Counted from the stretch's first letter, positions 1 to 9,984 are shown. The stretch is 64,000 nt of DNA from Gemmata massiliana (GCA_000531095.1 HG799462.1:871551-935550), one strand, 5' to 3'. Notes: generated by a model not told the origin, from the letters alone. Numbers and translations: made by a program.

Positions 1-197
1 TCGCGCCGTTGCCAGCAGACGCACGTGCGCGGTTGCGCGAGTTCTTCGTTTCTACAGTAAAACCGTTGGTTCGCGGCCCGGATTGATTTCACCCTTGCCA
101 GCAGGCCGGCGCAATTCATACGATTACTGCGGGCTTGTGAAAAGTTTCACAAAGTCGCAGTTCGCTTGAATTCCGGCCGATTATTGGGAGCGAGAGC
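1..197. other. Upstream region of the respiratory operon
   Basis: No gene is visible here. The stretch should carry the promoter of the alternative complex III operon, but I cannot assign -35 and -10 boxes with confidence. A GGGAG purine run at 186-190 lies 7 nt before the GTG start at 198 and is the likely ribosome binding site. Confidence 0.5.
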
Positions 198-863
198 GTG
201 CCGGCGATTTTTTCGCGGTCACTTGATGGTCACCTCCGCCAAGCCATTGTTGGCCTGGGGGTGCTGGTCGCGCTCGTCGGTACCGGGTGGTACTACTACG
301 CGCTGCCCAGCTACACCCGCGTCGGGTACACGCCGGAGCAACCGGTGCCGTTCTCGCACGAGTTGCACGCGGGCAAGCTCGGAATGGATTGCGCGTACTG
401 TCACCAGTCCGTGTTCGAGTCGCCGAACGCGAGCGTGCCGAACTCGCAGACGTGCATGAACTGCCACAACCCGAAGAAGGCCAACGTGAAGGGCGCCAGC
501 CCGCTCCTGGCCCCCGTGCGGTCGAGCTTCGACACCGGGCGCCCGGTGGAATGGAAGAAAGTTCACAAGCTCCCCGAGTACGCCTACTTCAACCACTCAG
601 TCCACGTCAACAAGGGCGTGTCCTGTGTGTCGTGCCACGGCCAGGTCAACGAGATGAAGGTCGTGTCGCACGAGAAGCAGCTCACGATGGGCTGGTGCTT
701 GCAGTGCCACAACGACCCGCACGAGCACCTGCGTGACGTGAAGGACGTGACCAACCTGAAGTGGAAGCCGGAAGGCGGGAAGAGTGCCAGCGAGATCGGC
801 GCCCTGCTTCAGAAAGACTTGCGTGTGGCCCCGCCGATGAACTGCCAGGCGTGCCACCGATAA
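198..863 (+). CDS. actA: Alternative complex III pentaheme cytochrome c subunit (ActA)
   Basis: Multiheme cytochrome c of the quinol:cytochrome c oxidoreductase (alternative complex III), acting on the periplasmic side of the membrane. The 221-residue protein has an N-terminal membrane segment (about residues 14-31). It has five CxxCH heme motifs at about residues 65 (CAYCH), 86 (CMNCH), 143 (CVSCH), 167 (CLQCH) and 216 (CQACH), matching the pentaheme ActA family. The GTG start at 198 is chosen because a GGGAG precedes it and the membrane segment follows directly. It is the first gene of an actA-B-CD-E-F series; the next gene starts 168 nt downstream after a palindrome-rich spacer. The product is secure; the exact start is slightly less so. 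Confidence 0.93.
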   Translation: MPAIFSRSLDGHLRQAIVGLGVLVALVGTGWYYYALPSYTRVGYTPEQPVPFSHELHAGKLGMDCAYCHQSVFESPNASVPNSQTCMNCHNPKKANVKGASPLLAPVRSSFDTGRPVEWKKVHKLPEYAYFNHSVHVNKGVSCVSCHGQVNEMKVVSHEKQLTMGWCLQCHNDPHEHLRDVKDVTNLKWKPEGGKSASEIGALLQKDLRVAPPMNCQACHR

Positions 864-869
864 CCAGAA

Positions 870-1008
870 CCCCGGGGTTGAAACCCCGGGCTATTTCCGG
901 TGACCCCTTTGGGGTCCAAAAGACAACGAGCGGTGTTTGTCGCCCCAAATGGGGCGACCGGTAGCAGTTCGGGGCTTCAGCCCGGGCTCCCGATTCGATT
1001 GGTTTGGC
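870..1008. repeat. Cluster of intergenic hairpins between actA and actB
   Basis: The spacer is built of short palindromes: 871-890 (arms around CCCGGGG), 902-916 (GACCCC/GGGGTC), 940-957 (TCGCCCC/GGGGCGA) and a looser one at about 972-990. The part from about 931 resembles a second spacer at 20878-20945 (shared GTGTTTGTC, then CGCCCC, then GGGGC). This suggests a dispersed repeat family. There is no T-run, so an intrinsic terminator is unlikely; the hairpins may affect stability of the operon mRNA. Confidence 0.6.
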
Positions 1009-1031
1009 TCCGATGCGGGTGAAGGGTTCAC

Positions 1032-4000
1032 ATGGACCGACAGAGCTACTACCGCAGCCTCGAACAACTGGCCGATACGCCAGAATTTCGGGCGTTCGCG
1101 TCGGAAGAGTTCCCCGGCTTTGCCAACGTGTTCGAGTCCGTCGGTGCGGCCGAACTGAAGGCCGATGAGCCCGAGTCCGTGGGGCTGAACCGCCGCAAGT
1201 TCATGGCGCTCTCGGTCGCGACCCTGGGGGCCGCGGCCCTCGCCGGGTGCCGCCGACCGGACATTCAGATCCTCCCGTTCTCCGCGGTACCGGACGAGCA
1301 GATCGGTCACGTCGTCCCTGGCAAGCCGGCGTTCTACGCGACGAGCATTCCCCGCGCTGGCGGGGCGCTTCCTGTTCTCGTGGAGAGTCACGACGGGCGC
1401 CCCACTAAGATCGAAGGCAACCCGCAGCACCCGTGCAGCCTCGGCAGCACCGACGCGCTGGCGCAAGCCACCATTTTCGATCTCTACAGCCCCGACCGAC
1501 TGATGTCGGACAAGTACCCCGGCGTCATGGAGGGGAAGGCCGCGCGGAAGTGGGAAGACTTCGACCGGTTCGCGCGCGGCGAAACCGAGAAGCTCGTCAA
1601 GGACAAGGGCAAGGGCTTCTACATCCTCACCGATCAGGCGTCGGCCCCGTCGCTGCGGGTGCTGCGTGAGTCGATCAAGGACAAGCTCTCGCTCGCGTCG
1701 TGGCACAGTTACGAGGCCGTTGATACGAGCGAAGAGCTGAAGGGCGCGGAAGCGGCGTTCGGCGCGAAGGTCGTGATCCGCCCCCGGTTCGATAAGGCCG
1801 AACGCATCCTCGCCCTGGATAGCGATTTCCTCGGTCACGAAGCCGACGGCGTGTTCCACGCGCGCTCGTTCAGCGCGAACCGCAAGGCCGAGCACATGAA
1901 CCGCCTTTACGTCGTGGAATCGACGTGGACGGCGACCGGCACGATGGCAGACCACCGGCTGCGAGTGCCCGCGTCCCAGGTCGGCGCGTATCTGGTCGCA
2001 CTGGCCAAAGAACTGAAGGCCGCGCACGCGGCGAGTTTCAAGAACCCGGCCGCGCTGCCGGATTCGTTCCCCGCAGCGTCGAACTACTCCTTCCCCGAGA
2101 AGTGGCTGAAGGGCGTCGCGAAGGACGTCGCCGGGCACGCGGGCAAGAGCCTCATTGTCGTAGGCGCGCGGCAACCCGCCTGGGTTCACGCTCTCTCGCA
2201 CTCCCTCAACGATGCGCTGGGCAACTACGCGGCGGGGATGGCCGAGTTCCGTGACGCGCCGACGGAAGTCGTTGACAAGACGCTGAAAGAACTCGTCGCC
2301 GACATCGCGGCGGGGCGCGTGAGCACGCTGCTCATCATCGGCGGCAACCCGGTGTTCAGCGCGCCGGCCGATTTCCGGTTCGGCGAAGAACTCGCGAAGG
2401 TCGCGAAGAAGATCCGGCTCGGTCTGTACTTCGACCAGACGTCCGAAAAGTGCGACTGGCACCTGCCGCTCGCTCACTTCCTCGAAGGCTGGGCCGACAC
2501 CGAAGCTGGGGACGGCTCGCTCTGCTGCGTGCAACCGCTCATCGCGCCTCTGAACAGTGGTAAGGGCAGCGACGACGCGGCTCCGCCCGCTCGTGGTGGA
2601 CGCACGGTTCTGGAAGTGCTCGCGCTGCTCACGCAAGCGCCCGGCGTGGACGGCAAGCCGGTCGCGTCGTTCACCGCGGCACAGAAGGCCGGTTACGGCT
2701 ATGTCCGCAAGGCGTTCAGCGACCGCAGCGGTATCGCGCTGGCCGCGCCGAACTTCGACGACGAATTCAACCGCTACAAGCAAGTCGGCTTCTTCCCGGT
2801 GGACGCGGAGAAGGCCAAGGCCCTCAAGTTCGCGAAGCCGGACGAGAAGAACCGGAAGCCGAAGGCGGTGAGTGCGAACAAGGCGGGCATCACCGCTGCT
2901 CTCGCCGCGTACCGACCGACCGAAACGCCCACCAAGGACGCGGTCGAAGTCACGTTCCACCCGTCGAACACACTGTACGACGGCAGCGGGGCGATGAACC
3001 CGTGGCTCCAGGAAATGCCGGACCCGATCACGAAGCTCGTGTGGGACAACGCCGCGCTCCTGAGTCCCGCGACCGCGACCGCATTTGGGGTCGCGCAGAG
3101 TGACATCGTTGAGATCCGGCTCGGCGACTCGACCATCGCGGTGCCGGTGTTCGTGCTGCCGGGGCAAGCCGACTACTCGGTCGCGCTCGCGTTCGGGCAG
3201 TTCGGCCAGATGCGGATCTCGCACGTTCCCAACGGCGGCGGAACGGACGTGTTCCCGCTGCGGCGAGCTGCGGCGCTCCACAGCGCGACCGGCGCCACGC
3301 TGAAGAAGACCGGCCGCAAAGCTGACCTCGTCACCACGCAGGAACACGGTGTCATCCCCGAGGGGCGCGACATCATCCGCGAGGTGCGTGTCGCCAAGAA
3401 GGACGATCGCGGCCACGATCACAAGCACGGCGACGACCACAAGCACGAGAAGTCACACGGGGACGATCACGGCCACGGCCCGAAGCTCGGGATCGCCCCG
3501 ACCGGGCACATCACCGAAGAGGCGCTGAAGAAAGAGTTCCAGGGCGGCTACGGCAACAAGCAGCAACTCCCGGCCCCGTCGGGCGTGAAGCAGGAGCGGT
3601 TCCCGCTCGACCTCGCGCGCCCCGAACTGCTGGACAGCCAGTTCCAGTGGGGCATGGTGATCGATCTCAGCTCCTGCTCCGGCTGCACCGCGTGCTTGAT
3701 CGCGTGCCAGACCGAAAACAACATCCCGGTCGTCGGTAAGGACGACGTGAAGCGCAACCGCGAGATGCACTGGATCCGCATCGACCGGTACTTCTCGTCC
3801 ACGACGACCCACGGTGAAGCGGCCGACGCCGAGCCGACGATCGTGTCGCAGCCGATCGCGTGCGTCCACTGCGAAGCCGCTCCGTGCGAGCAGGTGTGCC
3901 CGGTCAACGCGACGGTCCACAGCCCCGAGGGGCTGAACCTGCAAGTTTACAACCGCTGCATCGGGACGCGGTACTGCTCGAACGCCTGCCCGTACAAGGT

Positions 4001-4589
4001 CCGCCGGTTCAACTGGTTCGACTTCAACAAGCGCCGGCTGGACGAGCTGCGGGTCGCGACTCCGTTCGCGAGCGGTGGTATGGGCTTCACCGAGAGCGGC
4101 GTGCCCGAAACGCTCAAGATGCAGAAGAACCCCGACGTGACCGTGCGGATGCGCGGGGTGATGGAGAAGTGTACGTACTGCGTCCAGCGCCTGGAGCGCG
4201 GGAAGTACGGGGCGAAGATCGCGGCGGCGGAAGTGGCCCAGGACCGGCGCACGATCGAGGTGGACGCCGCCTTCAAGACCGCGGACGGCTCGGTGTCGGC
4301 GTACAAGAAGCCGAAGAACCCGCTCGCGGCCGGCTACGACCTCGACTCGGTCGGGCGCGTGATCGTCCCGGACGGCGTGATCGTGACCGCGTGCCAGGCC
4401 GCGTGCCCGTCGCAGTCCATCACCTTCGGCAACATGCTCGACCCGAAGAGCAAGGTCGCGAAGCTGAAGGCCAAGGAGAGCGAGTACCTGCTGCTCGGCG
4501 AACTGAACACGAAGCCGCGGACGAGCTACCTGCCGCGCCTGCGGAACCTGAACGAGGATCTGGTTGAAAAACCGGCCGCCTCGCACTAA
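1032..4589 (+). CDS. actB: Alternative complex III iron-sulfur/molybdopterin-like subunit (ActB)
   Basis: Large periplasmic electron-transfer subunit of alternative complex III, 1185 residues. About residue 53 starts a twin-arginine motif (NRRKFMALS) with a hydrophobic stretch, set back from the N-terminus as in the TAT-variant molybdopterin oxidoreductase family. Residues about 85-780 are the molybdopterin-oxidoreductase-like domain; in characterised ActB proteins it carries no molybdenum cofactor (family knowledge). Residues about 880-1150 are the ferredoxin-like domain with four Cys groups: CSGCTACLIACQ, CVHCEAAPCEQVCP, CIGTRYCSNACP and CTYC followed by CQAACP. A His/Asp-rich linker at about 793-816 separates the two halves and is unusually long. 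The start ATG at 1032 gives the expected N-terminus. Confidence 0.93.
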   Translation: MDRQSYYRSLEQLADTPEFRAFASEEFPGFANVFESVGAAELKADEPESVGLNRRKFMALSVATLGAAALAGCRRPDIQILPFSAVPDEQIGHVVPGKPAFYATSIPRAGGALPVLVESHDGRPTKIEGNPQHPCSLGSTDALAQATIFDLYSPDRLMSDKYPGVMEGKAARKWEDFDRFARGETEKLVKDKGKGFYILTDQASAPSLRVLRESIKDKLSLASWHSYEAVDTSEELKGAEAAFGAKVVIRPRFDKAERILALDSDFLGHEADGVFHARSFSANRKAEHMNRLYVVESTWTATGTMADHRLRVPASQVGAYLVALAKELKAAHAASFKNPAALPDSFPAASNYSFPEKWLKGVAKDVAGHAGKSLIVVGARQPAWVHALSHSLNDALGNYAAGMAEFRDAPTEVVDKTLKELVADIAAGRVSTLLIIGGNPVFSAPADFRFGEELAKVAKKIRLGLYFDQTSEKCDWHLPLAHFLEGWADTEAGDGSLCCVQPLIAPLNSGKGSDDAAPPARGGRTVLEVLALLTQAPGVDGKPVASFTAAQKAGYGYVRKAFSDRSGIALAAPNFDDEFNRYKQVGFFPVDAEKAKALKFAKPDEKNRKPKAVSANKAGITAALAAYRPTETPTKDAVEVTFHPSNTLYDGSGAMNPWLQEMPDPITKLVWDNAALLSPATATAFGVAQSDIVEIRLGDSTIAVPVFVLPGQADYSVALAFGQFGQMRISHVPNGGGTDVFPLRRAAALHSATGATLKKTGRKADLVTTQEHGVIPEGRDIIREVRVAKKDDRGHDHKHGDDHKHEKSHGDDHGHGPKLGIAPTGHITEEALKKEFQGGYGNKQQLPAPSGVKQERFPLDLARPELLDSQFQWGMVIDLSSCSGCTACLIACQTENNIPVVGKDDVKRNREMHWIRIDRYFSSTTTHGEAADAEPTIVSQPIACVHCEAAPCEQVCPVNATVHSPEGLNLQVYNRCIGTRYCSNACPYKVRRFNWFDFNKRRLDELRVATPFASGGMGFTESGVPETLKMQKNPDVTVRMRGVMEKCTYCVQRLERGKYGAKIAAAEVAQDRRTIEVDAAFKTADGSVSAYKKPKNPLAAGYDLDSVGRVIVPDGVIVTACQAACPSQSITFGNMLDPKSKVAKLKAKESEYLLLGELNTKPRTSYLPRLRNLNEDLVEKPAASH

Positions 4590-4667
4590 TCGGTTTCGCG
4601 CCCTGAACACGGCGCCGCTCGCGGACCGAGCGGCCCGCACTGAAGAATTCGACCAAAGGCCGCCAGA

Positions 4668-6758
4668 ATGACCACCACCACCCACCACGATACGCACGCC
4701 GGGCACGGGCCGAAGTTCCCGGACCCGCTGCCGCGCATCCCGCTCGTGTGGGGGCCGGCCGACTACGACACCATCTCCGAGCAGATCAGCGAGATCACCG
4801 AGAAGCCGCAGCCGTACTGGTGGTGGCCCTCGCTGCTCATCACCACCGCGCTGCTGAGCGGCGGCGTGCTGGCGGTGAGCTACCTCATCTCGACGGGCGT
4901 CGGGGTGTGGGGGAGCAACGTCCCGGTCGCGTGGGCGTTCGACATCACGAACTTCGTGTTCTGGATCGGGATCGGGCACGCGGGCACGCTCATCAGCGCG
5001 ATCCTGTTCCTGTTCCGGCAGAAGTGGCGCACGTCGATCAACCGGTTCAGCGAGGCGATGACGATCTTCGCCGTGATCTGTGCGTTCATTTACCCGGCGA
5101 TGCACGTCGGGCGCATCTGGTACGCCTGGTTCACGATCCCGCTGCCGAACGCGAACCACATTTTCCAGAACTTTCGGTCCCCGCTGCTGTGGGACGCCTT
5201 CGCGATCTCGACGTACTTCACGATCTCCTTGATCTTCTGGTACATCGGCCTCATCCCGGACCTCGCGACGCTCCGCGACCGGGCCCAGAGCCGCGCGCGG
5301 CAGATGATCTTCGGGTTCCTCGCGCTCGGGTGGCGCGGGAGCACGCGGCACTGGCGCCACTACGAGGTGGCGTACCTGATGCTCGCGGGCCTGAGCACGC
5401 CGCTCGTGTTGAGCGTCCACTCGGTCGTGAGTTTCGACTTCGCCACGTCGCTGATCCCCGGCTGGCACACGACGATCTTCCCGCCGTACTTCGTCGCGGG
5501 GGCGATCTTCGGCGGGTTCGCGATGGTGCTCCAGTGCATGATCCCGGCCCGCGTGGTGTACAAGCTCGAGAACGTCGTGACGATCAAGCACATCGACGTG
5601 ATGTGCAAGTTCATCATGGCGACGGGCACGATCGTCGGGTACGCCTACTGCATGGAGCTGTTCATCGCGTGGTTCTCGGGCAGCCCGTATGAGTGGCAGA
5701 CGTTCAAGAACCGCGCGTTCGACGGCGACTACACCTGGGCCTACTGGGTGATGATGGGGTGCAACCTGTTCATCCCGCAGGTGTTCTGGGTCCGGTGGTG
5801 CCGGCAGACCCCGTGGTTCGTGCTCATCATCGTGACGTTCGTGAACGTCGGTATGTGGTACGAGCGGTTCGTCATCATCGTGCAGTCGCTGCACCACGAC
5901 TTCCTGCCCGGTTCGTGGGGGCAGTTCCACCCGACGTGGGTGGACTGGCTCCAGATGATCGGCGACTTCGGGCTGTTCTTCACGTTCACCCTGCTGTTCG
6001 TCCGGTTCCTGCCGATGGTGGCGATGGCCGAAGTGAAGGGCGTTCTGCCGATGGCGAACCCGCACTATCACCCGACCCCGGAAGCCCAGTACCTGAAAAA
6101 CGAGAGCGGTCAGTACCCGACCGACGACCACGTGATGGCCGCGGCCTACGGCCCGCCGTCGCACCCGCCGACCGAAGTGAAGCCGCACACCGAGCCGGTT
6201 CCCGCGTTCATCCCGACCCCGGGCGGGACGGGCAAGCCGTGGGGCGCGGTCGCCGAGTTCGCCAACGGTACGGACCTGCTTGATGCCGCGAAGAAGGCGC
6301 TCGCGGCCGGCTACAAGCACCTGGATGCGTGGACCCCGTTCTACGTCCACGGGATGAAGGAAGCCATCGGCCGCACGCGGAGCCGGTTACCGGTCTTCAC
6401 GCTCGCCGGGGGCCTGACCGGGTTGACCGCCGCCGCGACGCTCCAGTTCTACCTCATGACGTACTACTACCCGACCATCGTGGGCGGGAAAGAATACCGG
6501 GCGTGGGAAGCGTTCGTTCCGGTATTCTTCGAGATGACGATTCTGTTCTCGGGGTTCTTTACGCTGTTCAGCCTCATCGGGCTGTGCGGGCTGCCGAAGT
6601 TCTTCCACCCGCTCGACAGCCACCCGACGTTCAACCGCAGCACTCAGGCCGGGTTCTTCCTGACGATCGAGGCACAGGACGCGAGCTTCAACCCGGACGT
6701 GACCCGCGCGTTCTTGGAGTCGCTCGGCGGCAAGCACGTGGCGGTAGTCGAAGCGTAG
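4668..6758 (+). CDS. Alternative complex III membrane subunit, ActC-ActD fusion
   Basis: A single 696-residue protein that appears to join two normally separate subunits. Residues about 40-470 form the NrfD/PsrC-like quinol-binding membrane protein ActC, with about ten hydrophobic helices. Residues about 520-690 match ActD (DUF3341): a soluble start ([18 protein letters not shown]), two helices around 575-600 and 620-645, and the typical C-terminal [12 protein letters not shown] region. The linker at about 480-520 is Pro-rich. No internal stop or frame change is seen, so this looks like a true fusion. It sits 78 nt after actB and precedes actE. Confidence 0.9.
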   Translation: MTTTTHHDTHAGHGPKFPDPLPRIPLVWGPADYDTISEQISEITEKPQPYWWWPSLLITTALLSGGVLAVSYLISTGVGVWGSNVPVAWAFDITNFVFWIGIGHAGTLISAILFLFRQKWRTSINRFSEAMTIFAVICAFIYPAMHVGRIWYAWFTIPLPNANHIFQNFRSPLLWDAFAISTYFTISLIFWYIGLIPDLATLRDRAQSRARQMIFGFLALGWRGSTRHWRHYEVAYLMLAGLSTPLVLSVHSVVSFDFATSLIPGWHTTIFPPYFVAGAIFGGFAMVLQCMIPARVVYKLENVVTIKHIDVMCKFIMATGTIVGYAYCMELFIAWFSGSPYEWQTFKNRAFDGDYTWAYWVMMGCNLFIPQVFWVRWCRQTPWFVLIIVTFVNVGMWYERFVIIVQSLHHDFLPGSWGQFHPTWVDWLQMIGDFGLFFTFTLLFVRFLPMVAMAEVKGVLPMANPHYHPTPEAQYLKNESGQYPTDDHVMAAAYGPPSHPPTEVKPHTEPVPAFIPTPGGTGKPWGAVAEFANGTDLLDAAKKALAAGYKHLDAWTPFYVHGMKEAIGRTRSRLPVFTLAGGLTGLTAAATLQFYLMTYYYPTIVGGKEYRAWEAFVPVFFEMTILFSGFFTLFSLIGLCGLPKFFHPLDSHPTFNRSTQAGFFLTIEAQDASFNPDVTRAFLESLGGKHVAVVEA

Positions 6759-6805
6759 TTGAGTGATTGCGGGCGCCCGCCCCAAAAAGGCCGCGGGCGC
6801 CTTCA

Positions 6806-6881
6806 GGTGAACCTCGCCCGCAAGGGCGACGGGTAGAAACAAAGTGAGAAGAACCCACCGCCCTTGCGGGCGGGGTTCACC
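6806..6881. repeat. Inverted repeat between actCD and actE
   Basis: Arms of 23 nt (6806-6828 and 6859-6881) are complementary with one mismatch around a 30-nt spacer. The element lies inside the operon, 47 nt after the actCD stop and 22 nt before the actE start. No T-run follows. It may be a processing or stability element, or a dispersed palindrome inserted in the spacer. Confidence 0.7.
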
Positions 6882-6902
6882 AAGAATGTGGGATTCATTC
6901 GC

Positions 6903-7772
6903 ATGTACATGATCGACGCGAACGTGTTCATGAACGCGGTGCTGGCCGTGATCCTCGGCACGACCGCGCTGCTGCTCGTTACGACGGTGACCGCGTCGTG
7001 GTTGGGCAAGCGCGGGCGCGTGATGTCGTACCTGTACATGTTCACCGCGCTGTTCGTCTCGTTCACGGTCGTGGTCGCGGCGATGGGGTTCCGCGGGAAG
7101 AAGAGCGACTCGCGCCCGTGGCACCTGTTCCTCGACATGAAGTACCAGGCGAAGTACCTGAGCCAGGGCCAGAGCAAGTACTTCGCGGACGGCCGCAGCA
7201 ACCGGCTCCCGCCGGAAAACACGGTTCCCTTCGACGGCACCGACTACAGCGCCGACGCGGGCACGCACAGCACCCCGAACCCGGACTTCCTGAAGGCCGA
7301 CAAGCGGTACTACTTCGGCATCGCCGACGCCGACGCGAAGGGTGCCGACGGCGCCCCCGCGAAGCCCAAGTGGGCCGGTGGCAAGCTGATCGGCGAGGGG
7401 TACTACGTGAACAACCTCCCGCCGCAAGCGGTCGAGCGGGCCGGCGGGTGGGAAGCCCTCCTGAAGCGCGGACAGGCGCAGTTCAACCGGAACTGTTCCG
7501 TGTGCCACGGCACGAGCGGGCGCGGGGGCGGTGGGGATCTGGCATACGGCATCGTGGGCGCCTACGGCCTGAGCGTGGCCCCTGCGAACGTCCTCACGCC
7601 GGACGTGCAATCGCAACCGGACGGGCAGTTGTTCAACACCATCACCAATGGCAAGAGCGCGATGCCCGGCTACGGTCACCAGGTGCGCGACGCGCTGGAC
7701 CGCTGGGCGATCGTGGCTTACGTCCGCGAGTTGCAGTTCGCCAACGGGAACGCGGTGACGGACAAGAAGTAG
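6903..7772 (+). CDS. actE: Alternative complex III monoheme cytochrome c subunit (ActE)
   Basis: Membrane-anchored c-type cytochrome of alternative complex III, about 289 residues from the ATG at 6903. Two hydrophobic segments lie near the N-terminus (about residues 5-25 and 38-57). One heme motif CSVCH is at about residue 198, followed by a cytochrome c fold with a likely distal ligand Met in the SAMPGYG segment. An upstream in-frame TTG at 6864 lies inside the palindrome and is unlikely; ATG 6909 is a possible alternative. It follows ActC-ActD and precedes ActF, the usual order. Confidence 0.87.
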   Translation: MYMIDANVFMNAVLAVILGTTALLLVTTVTASWLGKRGRVMSYLYMFTALFVSFTVVVAAMGFRGKKSDSRPWHLFLDMKYQAKYLSQGQSKYFADGRSNRLPPENTVPFDGTDYSADAGTHSTPNPDFLKADKRYYFGIADADAKGADGAPAKPKWAGGKLIGEGYYVNNLPPQAVERAGGWEALLKRGQAQFNRNCSVCHGTSGRGGGGDLAYGIVGAYGLSVAPANVLTPDVQSQPDGQLFNTITNGKSAMPGYGHQVRDALDRWAIVAYVRELQFANGNAVTDKK

Positions 7773-7932
7773 TGTCGGTTGAGGTACGGGGCTGAGCGCC
7801 CGTGCCACGAGAAGTAAGCCCACGGTAGCAGATTGACTGGTTCGTTTTCTGGAGCCGACCGCCCGGGAAACGATACCCATCGGGTGTCAGACGGGTCGCC
7901 GGACCACGACAAGAAGCCACAGAAGAAGGCCG

Positions 7933-9195
7933 ATGAGTACCGCGAACATTACCACCGACGGCACCCCGCCGCTCACTTACCCCGCCGGGCTGCCGGACAA
8001 CGTTGCCCCCGTTGGTAACGCCCTCGGCAGCGTCGTTCGCGCCCTCGTCGCGATCCTGGTGGTTACGGGCGCGCTGCTCGTGATCGGGCTGTTCACGGAC
8101 GCGAAGCAGTTCTACCACTCGTACCTGTTCGGGTACGTGTTCGCCCTCGACATCGCGCTCGGCGCGCTGTTCTGGACGATGATCCACCACGTCGCGGACG
8201 CGGGCTGGTCGGTCGGGCTGCGGCGCGTGTTCGAGAACATCAACCGCGCGATCATCCCGCTCACGGTGCTGTTCGTCCCGGTGCTGGTCGGCACGTTCAC
8301 GGGCAACCTGCACGCTTGGTACGAGTTCGTCAACAGCGCCGCTCCCACAGAGCACGCGCACCTGTGGCACGTCAAGCACCTGTATTTCAACACGCCGTTC
8401 TTCGCGGCCCGGATCGCGATCTACTTCGCAGTGTGGATCGGGTACTCCGTGGCGATGCGGAACTGGTCCACGAAGCAGGACGCGGTCGGCGGCGCGGCGC
8501 TCACGCGGAAGATGCAGTGGTGGGCGCCGTCGGGCGTCGCGCTCCTGGGCCTGACGGCCACGTTCTTCGCGTTCGACATCCTGATGAGCCTGCAGTACTC
8601 GTGGTTCAGCACGATCTTCGGCGTGTACTTCTGGGCCGGCGGCATCCGCGGGTCGCTCGCCACGGTGGTGCTGGTGGTTCTCGGGCTCCGCGCCGCGGGG
8701 TTCCTGCGGAACACGATCACGATGGAGCACCTGCACGACGTCGCGAAGATCATGTTCGGGTTCACCGTGTTTTGGACGTACATCGCGTTCTCCCAGTACT
8801 TCCTGATCTGGTACGGGAACATGCCGGAAGAAACGCAGTTCTTCCTGCTCCGGCGCAACGGGGCGTGGAACATCATGAGCATCCTGCTCCCGTTCCTCTA
8901 CTTCGTGGCCCCGTTCTTCATGCTGCTCCCGCGGGCGCACAAGCGGAACCCGCTGTGGCTCGCGTTCATCAGCGCGTGGATTCTGGTGATGCACGCCTAC
9001 GACCTGTACTGGCAGGTGATGCCGGTGCTGCACCAGGACACGATCCACTTCCACTGGCTGGACGCCGCAGCGCCGGTGTTCATGTTCAGCGTGGTGCTGC
9101 TATCGGCCGTTTGGGGGTTCATGCGGTTGCCGCTGATCCCGATCCGCGACGCGCGGTTGAACGAGACGATCGGGTACGAGAACGAGACGCCGTGA
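7933..9195 (+). CDS. actF: Alternative complex III membrane subunit ActF
   Basis: Polytopic membrane protein of 420 residues, the second NrfD-like quinol-oxidoreductase subunit of alternative complex III. About ten hydrophobic helices are visible from residue 35 to 400. Segments typical of the family include MIHHVADAGWSVGLRR and HAWYEFV near the N-terminus and HAYDLYW near the C-terminus. The ATG at 7933 is preceded by AGAAGAAGG. It lies 160 nt after actE, across a spacer with a small GC-rich hairpin, and ends the core act gene set. Confidence 0.9.
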   Translation: MSTANITTDGTPPLTYPAGLPDNVAPVGNALGSVVRALVAILVVTGALLVIGLFTDAKQFYHSYLFGYVFALDIALGALFWTMIHHVADAGWSVGLRRVFENINRAIIPLTVLFVPVLVGTFTGNLHAWYEFVNSAAPTEHAHLWHVKHLYFNTPFFAARIAIYFAVWIGYSVAMRNWSTKQDAVGGAALTRKMQWWAPSGVALLGLTATFFAFDILMSLQYSWFSTIFGVYFWAGGIRGSLATVVLVVLGLRAAGFLRNTITMEHLHDVAKIMFGFTVFWTYIAFSQYFLIWYGNMPEETQFFLLRRNGAWNIMSILLPFLYFVAPFFMLLPRAHKRNPLWLAFISAWILVMHAYDLYWQVMPVLHQDTIHFHWLDAAAPVFMFSVVLLSAVWGFMRLPLIPIRDARLNETIGYENETP

Positions 9196-9201
9196 GGTGC
9201 C

Positions 9202-9280
9202 CCGAGCGGTTCGCTCGGTGTCGGGACCGCGGGGTTCGGACCCGTGGTCCCGAGGCCCGGACTAGAGCCCCGGGCCACAA
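9202..9280. repeat. Intergenic hairpins after actF
   Basis: A 7-bp stem at 9202-9218 (CCGAGCG/CGCTCGG) is followed by a longer imperfect palindrome at about 9222-9252 (CGGGACC.../...GGTCCCG) and another GC-rich stretch ending CCCCGGGCC near 9280. No T-run follows, so readthrough into the next gene is plausible. The content resembles the other hairpin-filled spacers of this window. Confidence 0.5.
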
Positions 9281-9325
9281 ACTACTACAAAGCGCCAAAC
9301 GAAACACCAAACACGAGAGTTGGGG

Positions 9326-9718
9326 ATGGCCGCAAGCACGGAACACACGAACCCGGAACCCCAGGGCTTCCCGTTCATCACGGTGGGCGCGTCGGTGGGC
9401 GTGTTGTTCGCCTTCCTGTTCCTCATGTGGCTGGTGACGAGCCGCGAGAACGTGCTCGACGCATCGAAGACCGACCTGAAGGGCGAACCCAAGCCGGACG
9501 CCGCCGCGAAGCTCGACGAGGTGAAGGGCCGTAACGAAGCGGCCCTCAACGGCGTCGGCGCGAAGATGTCGCGGGACGAGGCCCACGGGAAACTGCTCTC
9601 CACGCTCAAGGGGCCGAACGACAAGATGCCGTTCCCCACGCCGGAACCGCCGGCCCCGGTCGCTCCGAAAAAGGACGAACCCAAGAAGGACGAGCCGAAG
9701 AAAGACGGGAAGGGGTAA
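9326..9718 (+). CDS. Small single-pass membrane protein in the act/cco cluster
   Basis: A 130-residue protein of unknown function from ATG 9326. One hydrophobic helix at about residues 17-37 is followed by a charged tail rich in Asp, Lys and Ala. The C-terminus has repeated KKDEP units, so much of it is probably disordered. Its position between actF and the cbb3 oxidase genes, 5 nt before the next start, suggests a role in assembly or in linking the two complexes (inference only). An in-frame TTG at 9320 is a possible earlier start. Confidence 0.7.
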   Translation: MAASTEHTNPEPQGFPFITVGASVGVLFAFLFLMWLVTSRENVLDASKTDLKGEPKPDAAAKLDEVKGRNEAALNGVGAKMSRDEAHGKLLSTLKGPNDKMPFPTPEPPAPVAPKKDEPKKDEPKKDGKG

Positions 9719-9723
9719 GAACC

Positions 9724-9984
9724 ATGAGTGCGATTGCCGCCCTGTTCGCGGCCCACGACGTTGCCACCCCGGGGGCGACCGTGAGTGCGGCCGATATCGC
9801 GCTCTTCGCGACCGTGATCGGGTCGATCGTGATGTTCGGCGGGGCCGCCGCGATCGCTCTCAGTTGGGCCTTCCGCGACGGCCAGTTTGATAACTTCCAA
9901 CAAGGCTCGCAGTCGATCTTCGGGCCGGACGAACCCATTGGCGAAGCGACCGATTCGTTCCCCGGAACGCCGATCGAGCGCTAG
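9724..9984 (+). CDS. CcoS-like cbb3 oxidase maturation protein
   Basis: An 86-residue protein with one membrane helix (about residues 24-48). The family-like motif WAFRDGQFDNFQQGSQSIF follows; compare the usual CcoS pattern in which a helix ending in W-x-R-x-GQFDD is followed by an acidic tail. CcoS acts in cofactor insertion into cbb3-type oxidases (family knowledge). The N-terminus before the helix is longer than usual. It lies 5 nt after the preceding gene and 68 nt before ccoN, which supports the call. Confidence 0.7.
   Translation: MSAIAALFAAHDVATPGATVSAADIALFATVIGSIVMFGGAAAIALSWAFRDGQFDNFQQGSQSIFGPDEPIGEATDSFPGTPIER

Noticed and set aside
891-6350. Very long minus-strand reading frames opposite actB and actCD
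   Set aside because: They mirror the plus-strand genes, are rich in Arg, Val, His and Pro as expected for antisense of GC-rich codons, and show no domain.
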